This document shows, one piece after another, positions 39,201 through 55,612 of a stretch of DNA of 64,000 nt (position 1 is its first letter; every line of letters starts with the position of its first letter). Origin of the DNA: Chromobotia macracanthus (Eukaryota > Chordata > Actinopteri > Cypriniformes > Botiidae); assembly GCA_036877525.1 (NCBI GenBank), contig JAZGTH010000007.1:14209501-14273500 (forward strand), in the 5' to 3' direction. Both the position numbers and the translations under genes were made by a program. The notes beneath the pieces were generated by a model. It ran no database searches and had not been told where the DNA came from. It worked only from the letters and a program-made list of their open reading frames with translations.

Positions 39201-42200
39201 CACGGGGACATTAAATAAGACGAGACAGAGAACATGGGGACATTAAACAAGATGAGACAGAGAACACTGGACATTAAATAAGACGAGACAGAAAACACGG
39301 GGGCATTAAATAAGACGAGACAGAGAACACGGGGACATTAAATAAGACGAGACAGAGAACACAGGGGCATTAAATAACACACAGACAGAGAACACGGGGG
39401 CATTAAATAAGACAAGACAGAAAACACGGGGGCATTAAATAAGACGAGACAGAAAACATGGGGGCATTAAATAAGACGAGACAGAGAACACGGGGACATT
39501 AAATAAGACGAGACAGAGAACACGGGGACATTAAATTGCACGAGAAAGAGAACACGGGGACATTAAATGACACACAGAGAACACGGGGGCATAAAATAAG
39601 ACGAGACAGAGAACACGGGGGCATTAAATAAGACGAGACGGAGAACACGTGGACATTAAATAACACACAGACAGAGAACACGGGGACATTAAATAACACA
39701 CAGACAGAGAACATGGGGACATTAAATAACACACAGACAGAGAACACGGGGACATTAAATAACACACAGACAGAGAACACAGGGACTTTAAATAACACGA
39801 GACAGAGAACACTGGACATTAAATAACACACAGACAGAGAACACGGGGACATTAAATAACACACAGACAGAGAACACGGGGACATTAAATAACACACAGA
39901 CAGAGAACACAGGGACTTTAAATAACACGAGACAGAGAACACTGGACATTAAATAAGACGAGACAGAGAACACGGGGGCATTAAATAAGACGAGACGGAG
40001 AACACGTGGACATTAAATAACACACAGACAGAGAACACGGGGACATTAAATAACACACAGACAGAGAACATGGGGACATTAAATAACACACAGACAGAGA
40101 ACACGGGGACATTAAATAACACACAGACAGAGAACACAGGGACATTAAATAAGACGAGACAGAAAACACGGGGGCATTAAATAAGACGAGACAGAAAACA
40201 CGGGGGCATTAAATAAGACGAGACAGAGAACACGGGGGCAATAAATAACACACAGACAGAGAACACTGGACATTAAATAAGACGAGACAGAAAACACGGG
40301 GACATTAAATAGCACGAGAAAGAGAACACGGGGACATTAAATAACACACAGAGAACACGGGGACATTAAATAACACACAGACAGAGAACACGGGGACATT
40401 AAATAACATGAGACAGAGAACACGGGGGCATTAAATAAGACGAGACAGAGAACACGGGGGCATTAAATAAGACGAGACGGAGAACACGTGGACATTAAAT
40501 AACACACAGACAGAGAACACGGGGACATTAAATAACACAAGACAGAGAACATGGGGGCATTAAATAAGACGAGACAGAAAACACGGGGGCATTAAATAAG
40601 ATGAGACAGAGTTCACTGGGGCATTAAATAAGACGAGACAGAGAACACGGGGACATTAAATAAGATGAGACAGAGAACACGGGGGCATTAAATAAGACGA
40701 CACAGAAAACACGGGGGCATTAAATAAGACGAGACAGAAAACACTGGGGACATTAAATAAGATGAGACAGAGAACACGGGGACATTAAATAACAGACAGA
40801 CAGAGAACACGGGGACATTAAATAACACACAGAGAACACGGGGACATTAAATAACACACAGAGAACACGGGGACATTAAATAAGACGAGACAGAAAACAC
40901 GGGGGCATTAAATAAGACGAGACAGAGAACACGGGGGCAATAAATAACACACAGACAGAGAACACTGGACATTAAATAAGACGAGACAGAGAACACGGGG
41001 GCATTAAATAAGACGAGACGGAGAACATGTGGACATTAAATAACACACAGACAGAGAACACGGGGACATTAAATAACACACAGACAGAGAACACAGGGAC
41101 ATTAAATAACACGAGACAGAGAACATGGGGGCATTAAATAACACACAGAGAACACGGGGACATTAAATAAGACGAGACAGAAAACACGGTGGTATTAAAT
41201 AAGACGAGACAGAGAACACGGGGGCAATAAATAACACACAGACAGAGAACACTGGACATTAAATAAGACGAGACAGAGAACACGGGAGCATTAAATAAGA
41301 CGAGACGGAGAACACGTGGACATTAAATAACACACAGACAGAGAACACGGGGACATTAAATAACACACAGACAGAGAACACAGGGACTTTAAATAACACG
41401 AGACAGAGAACATGGGGGCATTAAATAACACACAGACAGAGAACACGGGGACATTAAATAACACACAGACAGAGAACACAGGGACTTTAAATAACACGAG
41501 ACAGAGAACACGGGGACATTAAATAAGACGAGACAGAAAACACGGGGGCATTAAATAAGACGAGACAGAGAACACGGGGGCAATAAATAACACACAGACA
41601 GAGAACACTGGACATTAAATAAGACGAGACAGAAAACACGGGGGCATAAAATAAGACGAGACAGAGAACACGGGGACATTAAATAAGACGAGACAGAGAA
41701 CACAGGGGCATTAAATAACACACAGACAGAGAACACGGGGGCATTAAATAAGACAAGACAGAAAACACGGGGGCATTAAATAAGACGAGACAGAAAACAT
41801 GGGGGGCATTAAATAAGACGAGACAGAGAACACTGGGGACATTAAATAAGACGAGACAGAGAACACGGGGACATTAAATTGCACGAGAAAGAGAACACGG
41901 GGACATTAAATGACACACAGAGAACACGGGGGCATAAAATAAGACGAGACAGAGAACACGGGGGCATTAAATAAGACGAGACGGAGAACACGTGGACATT
42001 AAATAACACACAGACAGAGAACACTGGGGACATTAAATAACACACAGACAGAGAACATGGGGACATTAAATAACACACAGACAGAGAACACGGGGACATT
42101 AAATAACACACAGACAGAGAACACAGGGACTTTAAATAACACGAGACAGAGAACACTGGACATTAAATAAGACGAGACAGAGAACACGGGGGCATTAAAT

Positions 42201-42268
42201 AAGACGAGACGGAGAACACGTGGACATTAAATAACACACAGACAGAGAACACGGGGACATTAAATAAC
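36226..42268 (-). repeat. 6,043-bp higher-order repeat, copy 2
   Basis: Tandem partner of the preceding copy. It keeps the 1,824-bp sub-period (36,226 to 38,050). Similarity continues at least to 41,500 (35,248 corresponds to 41,291). A further partial relative, not at the same offset, occupies about 42,160-44,470. Confidence 0.7.
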
Positions 42269-45200
42269 ACACAGACAGAGAACATGGGGACATTAAATAA
42301 CACACAGACAGAGAACACGGGGACATTAAATAACACACAGACAGAGAACACAGGGACTTTAAATAACACGAGAAAGAGAACACGGGGACATTAAATAAGA
42401 CGAGACAGAAAACACGGGGACATTAAATAAGACGAGACAGAGAACATGGGGACATTAAATAAGATGAGACAGAGAACACTGGACATTAAATAAGACGAGA
42501 CAGAAAACACGGGGGCATTAAATAAGACGAGACAGAGAACACGGGGACATTAAATAAGACGAGACAGAGAACACAGGGGCATTAAATAACACACAGACAG
42601 AGAACACGGGGGCATTAAATAAGACAAGACAGAAAACACGGGGGCATTAAATAAGACGAGACAGAAAACATGGGGGCATTAAATAAGACGAGACAGAGAA
42701 CACGGGGACATTAAATAAGACGAGACAGAGAACACGGGGACATTAAATTGCACGAGAAAGAGAACACGTGGACATTAAATAACACACAGACAGAGAACAC
42801 GGGGACATTAAATAACACAAGACAGAGAACATGGGGGCATTAAATAAGACGAGACAGAAAACACGGGGGCATTAAATAAGATGAGACAGAGATCACTGGG
42901 GCATTAAATAAGACGAGACAGAGAACACGGGGACATTAAATAAGACGAGACAGAGAACACGGGGGCATTAAATAAGACGAGACAGAAAACACGGGGACAT
43001 TAAATAAGACGAGACAGAGAACACGGGGACATTAAATAACAGACAGACAGAGAACACGGGGACATTAAATAACACACAGAGAACACGGGGACATTAAATA
43101 ACACACAGAGAACACAGGGACATTAAATAAGACGAGACAGAAAACACGGGGGCATTAAATAAGACGAGACAGAGAACACGGGGGCAATAAATAACACACA
43201 GACAGAGAACACTGGACATTAAATAAGACGAGACAGAGAACACGGGGGCATTAAATAAGACGAGACGGAGAACACGTGGACATTAAATAACACACAGACA
43301 GAGAACACGGGGACATTAAATAACACACAGACAGAGAACACAGGGACATTAAATAACACGAGACAGAGAACATGGGGGCATTAAATAACACACAGAGAAC
43401 ACGGGGACATTAAATAAGACGAGACAGAAAACACGGTGGTATTAAATAAGACGAGACAGAGAACACGGGGGCAATAAATAACACACAGACAGAGAACACT
43501 GGACATTAAATAAGACGAGACAGAGAACACGGGGGCATTAAATAAGACGAGACGGAGAACACGTGGACATTAAATAACACACAGACAGAGAACACGGGGA
43601 CATTAAATAACACACAGACAGAGAACACAGGGACTTTAAATAACACGAGACAGAGAACATGGGGGCATTAAATAAGACGAGACAGAGAACACAGGGGCAT
43701 TAAATAACACACAGACAGAGAACACGGGGACATTAAATAAGACGAGACAGAAAACACGGGGGCATTAAATAAGACGAGACAGAGAACACGGGGACATTAA
43801 ATAAGACGAGACAGAGAACACAGGGGCATTAAATAACACACAGACAGAGAACACGGGGGCATTAAATAAGACAAGACAGAAAACACGGGGGCATTAAATA
43901 AGACGAGACAGAGAACACGGGGACATTAAATAACACACAGACAGAGAACACGGGGGCATTAAATTGCACGAGAAAGAGAACACGGGGACATTAAATGACA
44001 CACAGAGAACACGGGGGCATAAAATAAGACGAGACAGAGAACACGGGGGCATTAAATAAGACGAGACGGAGAACACGTGGACATTAAATAACACACAGAC
44101 AGAGAACACGGGGACATTAAATAACACACAGACAGAGAACATGGGGACATTAAATAACACACAGACAGAGAACACGGGGACATTAAATAACACACAGACA
44201 GAGAACACAGGGACTTTAAATAACACGAGACAGAGAACACTGGACATTAAATAAGACGAGACAGAGAACACGGGGGCATTAAATAAGACGAGACGGAGAA
44301 CACGTGGACATTAAATAACACACAGACAGAGAACACGGGGACATTAAATAACACACAGACAGAGAACATGGGGACATTAAATAACACACAGACAGAGAAC
44401 ACGGGGACATTAAATAACACACAGACAGAGAACACAGGGACTTTAAATAACACGAGAAAGAGAACACGGGGACATTAAATAAGACGAGACAGAAAACACG
44501 GGGGCATTAAATAAGACGAGACAGAAAACACGGGGGCATTAAATAAGACGAGACAGAGAACACGGGGGCAATAAATAACACACAGACAGAGAACACTGGA
44601 CATTAAATAAGACGAGACAGAAAACACGGGGGCATTAAATAAGACGAGACAGAGAACACGGGGACATTAAATAAGACGAGACAGAGAACACAGGGGCATT
44701 AAATAACACACAGACAGAGAACACGGGGGCATTAAATAAGACAAGACAGAAAACACGGGGGCATTAAATAAGACGAGACAGAAAACATGGGGGCATTAAA
44801 TAAGACGAGACAGAGAACACGGGGACATTAAATAAGACGAGACAGAGAACACGGGGACATTAAATTGCACGAGAAAGAGAACACGGGGACATTAAATAAG
44901 ACGAGACAGAAAACACGGGGGCATTAAATAAGACGAGACAGAGAACACGGGGGCATTACATAACACACAGACAGAGAACACGGGGACATTAAATAACACA
45001 CAGAGAACACGGGGGCATAAAATAAGACGAGACAGAGAACACGGGGGCATTAAATAAGACGAGACAGAAAACACGGGGGCATTAAATAAGACGAGACAGA
45101 GAACACGGGGACATTAAATAACACACAGACAGAGAACACGAGGGCATAAAATAACGCCAGATAGAGAACACAGGGGCATAAAATAACGTCAGACAGAGAA

Positions 45201-45599
45201 CACAGGGACATTAAATAAGACAAGACAGAGAACACGGGGGCATTAAATAACACCAGACAGAAAACACGGGGACATTAAATAACACACAGACAGAGAACAC
45301 GGGGACATTAAATAACACACAGAGGACACAGGGGCATTAAATAAGACGAGACAGAGAACACGGGGGCATTAAATAACACAAGACAGAGAACACGGGGGCA
45401 TTAAATAAGACGAGACAGAGAACACGGGGGCATTAAATGAGACGATACAGAAAACACGGGGGCATTAAATAACGCCAGATAGAGAACACAGGGGCATAAA
45501 ATAACGTCAGACAGAAAACACGGGGACATTAAATAAGACGAGACAGAGAACACAGGGACATTAAATAACACCAGACAGAAAACACAGGGACATTAAATA

Positions 45600-47945
45600 A
45601 CACACAGACAGAGAACACGGGGACATTAAATAACACGAGATAGACAACATGGGGGCATTAAATAAGACGAGACAGAGAACACGGGGACATTAAATAAGAC
45701 GAGACAGAGAACACGGGGGCATTACATAACACACAGACAGAGAACACGGGGACATTAAATAACACACAGAGAACACGGGGGCATAAAATAAGACGAGACA
45801 GAGAACACGGGGGCATTAAATAAGACGAGACAGAAAACTCGGGGGCATTAAATAAGACGAGACAGAGAACACGGGGCATTACATAACACACAGACAGAGA
45901 ACACGGGGACATTAAATAACACACAGAGAACACGGGGGGCATAAAATAAGACGAGACAGAGAACACGGGGGCATTAAATAAGACGAGACAGAAAACACGG
46001 GGGCATTAAATAAGACGAGACAGAGAACACGGGGGCATTACATAACACACAGACAGAGAACACGAGGGCATAAAATAACGCCAGATAGAGAACACAGGGG
46101 CATAAAATAACGTCAGACAGAGAACACGTGGACATTAAATAAGACGAGACAGAGATACGGGGGCATTAAATAACACCAGACAGAAAACTCGGGGACATTA
46201 AATAACACACAGACAGAGAAACGGGGACATTAAATAACACACAGAGGACACAGGGGCATTAAATAAGACGAGACAGAGAACACGGGGCATTAAATAACAC
46301 AAGACAGAGAACACGGGGGCATTAAATAAGGCGAGACAGAGAACACGGGGGGCATTAAATAAGACGAGACAGAAAACTCTGGGGCATTAAATAACGCCAG
46401 ATAGAGAACACGGGGGCATAAAATAACGTCAGACAGAGAACACGGGGACATTAAATAACACCAGACAGAAAACACAGGGACATTAAATAACACACAGACA
46501 GAGAACACGGGGACATTAAATAACAGACAGAGGACACGGGGCATTAAATAAGACGAGACAGAGAACACGGGGCATTAAATAACACAAGACAGAGAACACG
46601 GGGGCATTAAATAAGACGAGACAGAACACACGGGGGCATTAAATAACACACAGACAGAGAACACGGGGACATTAAATAACACGAGATAGACAACATGGGG
46701 GCATTAAATAACACACAGACAGAGAACACGGGGACATTAAATAAGACGAGATAGAGAACATGGGGACATTAAATAACACACAGACAGAGAACACTGGGAC
46801 ATTAAATAACACACAGACAGAGAACACGGGGACATTAAATAACACACAGACAAAGAACACAGGCACATTAAATAACATGAGACAGAGAACATGGGGGCAT
46901 TAAATAACACACAGACAGAGAACACAGGGACATTAAATAAGTCGAGAAAAGAGAACACGGGGCATTAAATAAGACGAGACAGAGAACATGGGGACATTAA
47001 ATAACACACAGACAGAGAACACGGAGACATTAAATAACACGAGACAGAGAACATGGGGGCATTAAATAAGACGAGACAGAAAACACGGGGCATTAAATAA
47101 GATGAGACAGAGAACAGGGGGCATTAAATAAGACGAGACAGAGAACACGAGAACATTAAATAAGACGAGACAAGAGAACACGGGGGCATTAAATAAGACG
47201 AGACAGAAAACACGGGGCATTAAATAAAACGAGACAGAAAACACGGGAGCATTAAATAAGACGAGACAGACAATACGGGGACATTAAATAAGACGAGAAA
47301 GAGAACACGGGGACATTAAATAACAGACAGACAGAGAACCGGGGACATTAAATAACACACAGAGAACTCGGGGACATTAAATAACACACAGAGAACACGG
47401 GGACATTAAATAACATGAGACAGAGAACATGGGGGCATTAAATAACACACAGACAGAGAACACGAGGGCATAAAATAACGCCAGATAGAGAACACAGGGG
47501 CATAAAATAACGTCAGACAGAGAACACAGGGACATTAAATAAGACAAGACAGAGAACAGGGGGCATTAAATAACACCAGACGAAAACACGGGGACATTAA
47601 ATAACACACAGACAGAGAACTGGGGACATTAAATAACACACAGAGGACACAGGGGCATTAAATAAGACGAGACAGAGAACACGGGGGCATTAAATAACAC
47701 AAGACAGAGAACAGGGGGCATTAAATAAGACGAGACAGAGAACAGGGGGCATTAAATGAGGCGATACAGAAAACACGGGGGCATTAAATAACGCCAGATA
47801 GAGAACACAGGGGCATAAAATAACGTCAGACAGAAAACCGGGGACATTAAATAAGACGAGACAGAGAACACAGGGACATTAAATAACACCAGACAGAAAA
47901 CACAGGGACATTAAATAACACACAGACAGAACGGGGACATTAAAT
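45600..47945 (-). repeat. Array segment with indel noise, partner of 47,945-50,260
   Basis: Landmarks here recur 2,318 bp later (46,672 and 48,990 give the same 68-residue frame). This copy has many single-base losses and changes absent from the partner, such as GAGATACGG for GAGAATACGG near 46,150, and AACTGGGG or CAGGGGG for the standard unit near 47,550-47,740. Confidence 0.7.
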
Positions 47946-50900
47946 AACACGAGATAGACAACATGGGGGCATTAAATAAGACGAGACAGAGAACACGGGG
48001 ACATTAAATAAGACGAGACAGAGAACACGGGGGCATTACATAACACACAGACAGAGAACACGGGGACATTAAATAACACACAGAGAACACGGGGGCATAA
48101 AATAAGACGAGACAGAGAACACGGGGGCATTAAATAAGACGAGACAGAAAACACGGGGGCATTAAATAAGACGAGACAGAGAACACGGGGGCATTACATA
48201 ACACACAGACAGAGAACACGGGGACATTAAATAACACACAGAGAACACGGGGGCATAAAATAAGACGAGACAGAGAACACGGGGGCATTAAATAAGACGA
48301 GACAGAAAACACGGGGGCATTAAATAAGACGAGACAGAGAACACGGGGGCATTACATAACACACAGACAGAGAACACGAGGGCATAAAATAACGCCAGAT
48401 AGAGAACACAGGGGCATAAAATAACGTCAGACAGAGAACACGTGGACATTAAATAAGACGAGACAGAGAATACGGGGGCATTAAATAACACCAGACAGAA
48501 AACACGGGGACATTAAATAACACACAGACAGAGAACACGGGGACATTAAATAACACACAGAGGACACAGGGGCATTAAATAAGACGAGACAGAGAACACG
48601 GGGGCATTAAATAACACAAGACAGAGAACACGGGGGCATTAAATAAGACGAGACAGAGAACACGGGGGCATTAAATAAGACGAGACAGAAAACACGGGGG
48701 CATTAAATAACGCCAGATAGAGAACACAGGGGCATAAAATAACGTCAGACAGAGAACACGGGGACATTAAATAACACCAGACAGAAAACACAGGGACATT
48801 AAATAACACACAGACAGAGAACACGGGGACATTAAATAACAGACAGAGGACACGGGGGCATTAAATAAGACGAGACAGAGAACACGGGGGCATTAAATAA
48901 CACAAGACAGAGAACACGGGGGCATTAAATAAGACGAGACAGAACACACGGGGGCATTAAATAACACACAGACAGAGAACACGGGGACATTAAATAACAC
49001 GAGATAGACAACATGGGGGCATTAAATAACACACAGACAGAGAACACGGGGACATTAAATAAGACGAGATAGAGAACATGGGGACATTAAATAACACACA
49101 GACAGAGAACACTGGGACATTAAATAACACACAGACAGAGAACACGGGGACATTAAATAACACACAGACAAAGAACACAGGCACATTAAATAACATGAGA
49201 CAGAGAACATGGGGGCATTAAATAACACACAGACAGAGAACACAGGGACATTAAATAAGTCGAGAAAGAGAACACGGGGGCATTAAATAAGACGAGACAG
49301 AGAACATGGGGACATTAAATAACACACAGACAGAGAACACGGAGACATTAAATAACACGAGACAGAGAACATGGGGGCATTAAATAAGACGAGACAGAAA
49401 ACACGGGGGCATTAAATAAGATGAGACAGAGAACACGGGGGCATTAAATAAGACGAGACAGAGAACACGAGAACATTAAATAAGACGAGACAGAGAACAC
49501 GGGGGCATTAAATAAGACGAGACAGAAAACACGGGGGCATTAAATAAAACGAGACAGAAAACACGGGAGCATTAAATAAGACGAGACAGACAATACGGGG
49601 ACATTAAATAAGACGAGAAAGAGAACACGGGGACATTAAATAACAGACAGACAGAGAACACGGGGACATTAAATAACACACAGAGAACACGGGGACATTA
49701 AATAACACACAGAGAACACGGGGACATTAAATAACATGAGACAGAGAACATGGGGGCATTAAATAACACACAGACAGAGAACACGGGGACATTAAATAAC
49801 ATGAGACAGAGAACATGGGGGCATTAAATAACACACAGACAGAGAACACGGGGACATTAAAAAAGACGAGACAGAGAACACGGGGGCATTAAATAAGACG
49901 AGACGGAGAACACGTGGACATTAAATAACACACAGACAGAGAACACGGGGACATTAAATAACACGAGACAGAGAACATGGGGGCATTAAATAAGACGAGA
50001 CAGAAAACACGGGGGCATTAAATAAGATGAGACAGAGATCACGGGGGCATTAAATAAGACGAGACAGAGAACACGGGGACATTAAATAAGACGAGACAGA
50101 AAACACGGGGACATTAAATAAGACGAGACAGAGAACACGGGGACATTAAATAAGACGAGACAGAGAACACGGGGACATTAAATTGCACGAGAAAGAGAAC
50201 ACGGGGACATTAAATGACACACAGAGAACACGGGGGCATTAAATAAGACGAGACAGAGAACACGGGGGCATTAAATAAGACGAGACAGAAAACACGGGGG
50301 CATTAAATAAGACGAGACAGAGAACACGGGGGCATTAAATAACACACAGACAGAGAACACGGGGACATTAAATAACACGAGACAGAGAACATGGGGGCAT
50401 TAAATAAGACGAGACAGAAAACACGGGGACATTAAATAAGACGAGACAGAGAACACGGGGAAATTAAATAACACAATACAGAGACCATGGGGGCATTAAA
50501 TAACACACAGACAGAAAACACGGGGGCATTAAATAACACGAGAAAGAGAACACGGGGATATTAAGTAAGACGAGACAGAGAACACGGGGACATTAAATAA
50601 CGCCAGACAGAGAACACAGGGGTATAAAATAACGCCAGACAGAGAACACTGGGACATTAAATAAGACGAGACAGAGAACACGGGGGCATTAAATAACATG
50701 AGACAGAGAACACGGGGGCATTAAATAACACGAGACAGAGAACACGGGGGCATTAAATAACACGATACAGAGACCATGGGGGCATTAAATAACACACAGA
50801 GAACACGGGGGCATAAAATAAGACGAGACAGAGAACACGGGGCATTAAATAAGACGAGACAGAAAACACAGGGATATTAAATAACACGCGACAGAGAACA

Positions 50901-52319
50901 CAGGGGCATTTAATAACACACAGACAGAAAACACGGGGGCATTAAATAAGACGAGAAAGAGAACACGGGGACATTAAATAACAGACAGACAGAGACCATG
51001 GGGGCATTAAATAACACACAGACAGAAAACACGGGGGCATTAAATAACACGAGAAAGAGAACACTGGGATATTAAATAACACGCGACAGAGAACACGGGG
51101 CATTAAATAACACACACACACAAAACACGGGGGCATTAAATAAGACGAGACAGAAAACACGGGGGCATTAAATAAGATGAGACAGAAAACACTGGGGACA
51201 TTAAATAAGACGAGACAGAGAACACAGGGATATTAAATAACTTCGAGACAGAGAACACGGGGGCATTAAATAACACGAGACAGAGAACACTGGGGCATTA
51301 AATAACACGAGACAGAGAACACAGGGGCATTAAACAACACACAGACAGAAAACACGGGGATATTAAATAACACGAGACAGAAGACACGGGGACATTAAAT
51401 AAGACAAGACAGAGAACACGGGGAAATTAAATAAGACGAGACAGAGAACACAGGGATATTAAATAACTCGAGACAGAGAACACGGGGGCATTAAATAACA
51501 CGAGACAGAGAACTCGGGGGCATTAAGTAACACGAGACAGAAAACACGGGGACATTAAATAAGATGAGACAGAGAACACGGGGGCATTAAATAAGACGAG
51601 ACGGAGAACACGGGGACATTAAATAACACACAGACAGAGAACACGGGGACATTAAATAACACACAGACAAAGAACACAGGCACATTAAATAACACGATAC
51701 AGAGACCATGGGGGCATTAAATAACACACAGAGAACACGGGGGCATAAAATAAGACGAGACAGAGAACACGGGGGCATTAAATAAGACGAGACAGAAAAC
51801 ACAGGGATATTAAATAACACGCGACAGAGAACACAGGGGCATTTAATAACACACAGACAGAAAACACGGGGGCATTAAATAAGACGAGAAAGAGAACACG
51901 GGGACATTAAATAACAGACAGACAGAGAACACGGGGACATTAAATAACACACAGAGAACACGGGGACATTAAATAACACACAGAGAACACGGGGACATTA
52001 AATAACATGAGACAGAGAACATGGGGGCATTAAATAACACACAGACAGAGAACACGGGGACATTAAATAACATGAGACAGAGAACATGGGGGCATTAAAT
52101 AAGACGAGACAGAAAACACGGGGACATTAAATAAGACGAGACAGAGAACACGGGGACATTAAATAAGACGAGACAGAGAACACGGGGACATTAAATAACA
52201 CGAGACAGAGAACACGGGGACATTAAATAAGACGAGACAGAGAACACGGGGACATTAAATAAGACGAGACAGAGAACACGGGGACATTAAATAAGACGAG
52301 AAAGAGAACACGGGGACAT

Positions 52320-53860
52320 TAAATGACACACAGAGAACACGGGGGCATAAAATAAGACGAGACAGAGAACACGGGGGCATTAAATAAGACGAGACAGAAA
52401 ACACGGGGGCATTAAATAAGACGAGACAGAGAACACGGGGGCATTAAATAACACACAGACAGAGAACACGGGGACATTAAATAACACGAGACAGAGAACA
52501 TGGGGGGCATTAAATAAGACGAGACAGAAAACAAGGGGGCATTAAATAAGATGAGACAGAGAACACAGGGGCATTAAATAAGACGAGACAGAGAACACGG
52601 GAACATTAAATAAGACAAGACAGAGAACACGGGGAAATTAAATAACACAATACAGAGACCATGGGGGCATTAAATAACACACAGACAGAAAACACGGGGG
52701 CATTAAATAACACGAGAAAGAGAACACGGGGATATTAAGTAAGACGAGACAGAGAACACGGGGACATTAAGTAAGACGAGACAGAGAACACGGGGGTATA
52801 AAACAACGCCAGACAGAGAACACTGGGACATTAAATAAGACGAGACAGAGAACACGGGGGCATTAAATAACATGAGACAGAGAACACGGGGGCATTAAAT
52901 AACACGAGACAGAGAACACGGGGGCATTAAATAACACGATACAGAGACTATGGGGGCATTAAATAACACACAGAAAACACAGGGACATTAAATAAGACAA
53001 GACAGAGAACACGGGGAAATTAAATAACACGAGACAGAGAACACGGGGGCATTAAATAACACAATACAGAGACCATGGGGGCATTAAATAACACACAGAC
53101 AGAAAACACGGGGGCATTAAATAACACGAGAAAGAGAACACTGGGATATTAAATAACACGCGACAGAGAACACGGGGCATTAAATAACACACACACACAA
53201 AACACGGGGGCATTAAATAAGACGAGACAGAAAACACGGGGGCATTAAATAAGATGAGACAGAAAACACGGGGACATTAAATAAGACGAGACAGAGAACA
53301 CAGGGATATTAAATAACTCGAGACAGAGAACACGGGGGCATTAAATAACACGAGACAGAGAACACTGGGGCATTAAATAACACGAGACAGAGAACACAGG
53401 GGCATTAAACAACACACAGACAGAAAACACGGGGATATTAAATAACACGAGACAGAAGACACGGGGACATTAAATAAGACAAGACAGAGAACACGGGGAA
53501 ATTAAATAAGACGAGACAGAGAACACAGGGATATTAAATAACTTCGAGACAGAGAACACGGGGGCATTAAATAACACGAGACAGAGAACTCGGGGGCATT
53601 AAGTAACACGAGACAGAAAACACGGGGACATTAAATAAGATGAGACAGAGAACACGGGGGCATTAAATAAGACGAGACGGAGAACACGGGGGCATTAAAT
53701 AACACACAGACAGAGAACACGGGGACATTAAATAACACACAGACAAAGAACACAGGCACATTAAATAACATGAGACAGAGAACATGGGGGCATTAAATAA
53801 CACACAGACAGAGAACACAGGGACATTAAATAAGTCGAGAAAGAGAACACGGGAGCATTA
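52320..53860 (-). repeat. 3,293-bp higher-order repeat, copy 1 segment
   Basis: Landmarks at 52,321, 53,052 and 53,829 recur at 55,615, 56,345 and 57,121, an offset of 3,292-3,294 bp. It is marked by rare units: ACACAATACAGAGACCATGG, CGCGACAGAG, and ACACACACACACAAAACACG near 53,188. Confidence 0.75.
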
Positions 53861-55612
53861 AATAAGACGAGACAGAAAACACGGGGGCATTAAATAAGAT
53901 GAGACAGAGATCACGGGGGCATTAAATAAGATGAGACAGAGATCACGGGGGCATTAAATAAGACGAGACAGAGAACACGGGGACATTAAATAAGACGAGA
54001 CAGAAAACACGGGGACATTAAATAAGACGAGACAGAGAACACGGGGACATTAAATAAGACGAGACAGAGAACACGGGGACATTAAATTGCACGAGAAAGA
54101 GAACACGGGGACATTAAATGACACACAGAGAACACGGGGGCATAAAATAAGACGAGACAGAGAACACGGGGGCATTAAATAAGACGAGACAGAAAACACG
54201 GGGGCATTAAATAAGACGAGACAGAGAACACGGGGGCATTAAATAACACACAGACAGAGAACACGGGGACATTAAATAACACGAGACAGAGAACATGGGG
54301 GCATTAAATAAGACGAGACAGAAAACACGGGGGCATTAAATAAGATGAGACAGAGAACACAGGGGCATTAAATAAGACGAGACAGAGAACACGGGAACAT
54401 TAAATAAGACAAGACAGAGAACACGGGGAAATTAAATAACACAATACAGAGACCATGGGGGCATTAAATAACACACAGACAGAAAACACGGGGGCATTAA
54501 ATAACACGAGAAAGAGAACACGGGGATATTAAGTAAGACGAGACAGAGAACACGGGGACATTAAATAACGCCAGACAGAGAACACAGGGGTATAAAATAA
54601 CGCCAGACAGAGAACACTGGGACATTAAATAAGACGAGACAGAGAACACGGGGGCATTAAATAACATGAGACAGAGAACACGGGGGCATTAAATAACACG
54701 AGACAGAGAACACGGGGGCATTAAATAACACGATACAGAGACCATGGGGGCATTAAATAACACACAGAGAACACGGGGGCATAAAATAAGACGAGACAGA
54801 GAACACGGGGGCATTAAATAAGACGAGACGGAAAACACAGGGATATTAAATAACACGCGACAGAGAACACAGGGGCATTTAATAACACACAGACAGAAAA
54901 CACGGGGGCATTAAATAAGACGAGAAAGAGAACACGGGGACATTAAATAACAGACAGACAGAGAACACGGGGACATTAAATAACACACAGAGAACACGGG
55001 GACATTAAATAACACACAGAGAACACGGGGACATTAAATAACATGAGACAGAGAACATGGGGGCATTAAATAACACACAGACAGAGAACACGGGGACATT
55101 AAATAACATGAGACAGAGAACATGGGGGCATTAAATAACACACAGACAGAGAACACGGGGACATTAAAAAAGACGAGACAGAGAACACGGGGGCATTAAA
55201 TAAGACGAGACGGAGAACACGTGGACATTAAATAACACACAGACAGAGAACACGGGGACATTAAATAACACGAGACAGAGAACATGGGGGCATTAAATAA
55301 GACGAGACAGAAAACACGGGGGCATTAAATAAGATGAGACAGAGATCACGGGGGCATTAAATAAGACGAGACAGAGAACACGGGGACATTAAATAAGACG
55401 AGACAGAAAACACGGGGACATTAAATAAGACGAGACAGAGAACACGGGGACATTAAATAAGACGAGACAGAGAACACGGGGACATTAAATAACACGAGAC
55501 AGAGAACACGGGGACATTAAATAAGACGAGACAGAGAACACGGGGACATTAAATAAGACGAGACAGAGAACACGGGGACATTAAATAAGACGAGAAAGAG
55601 AACACGGGGACA

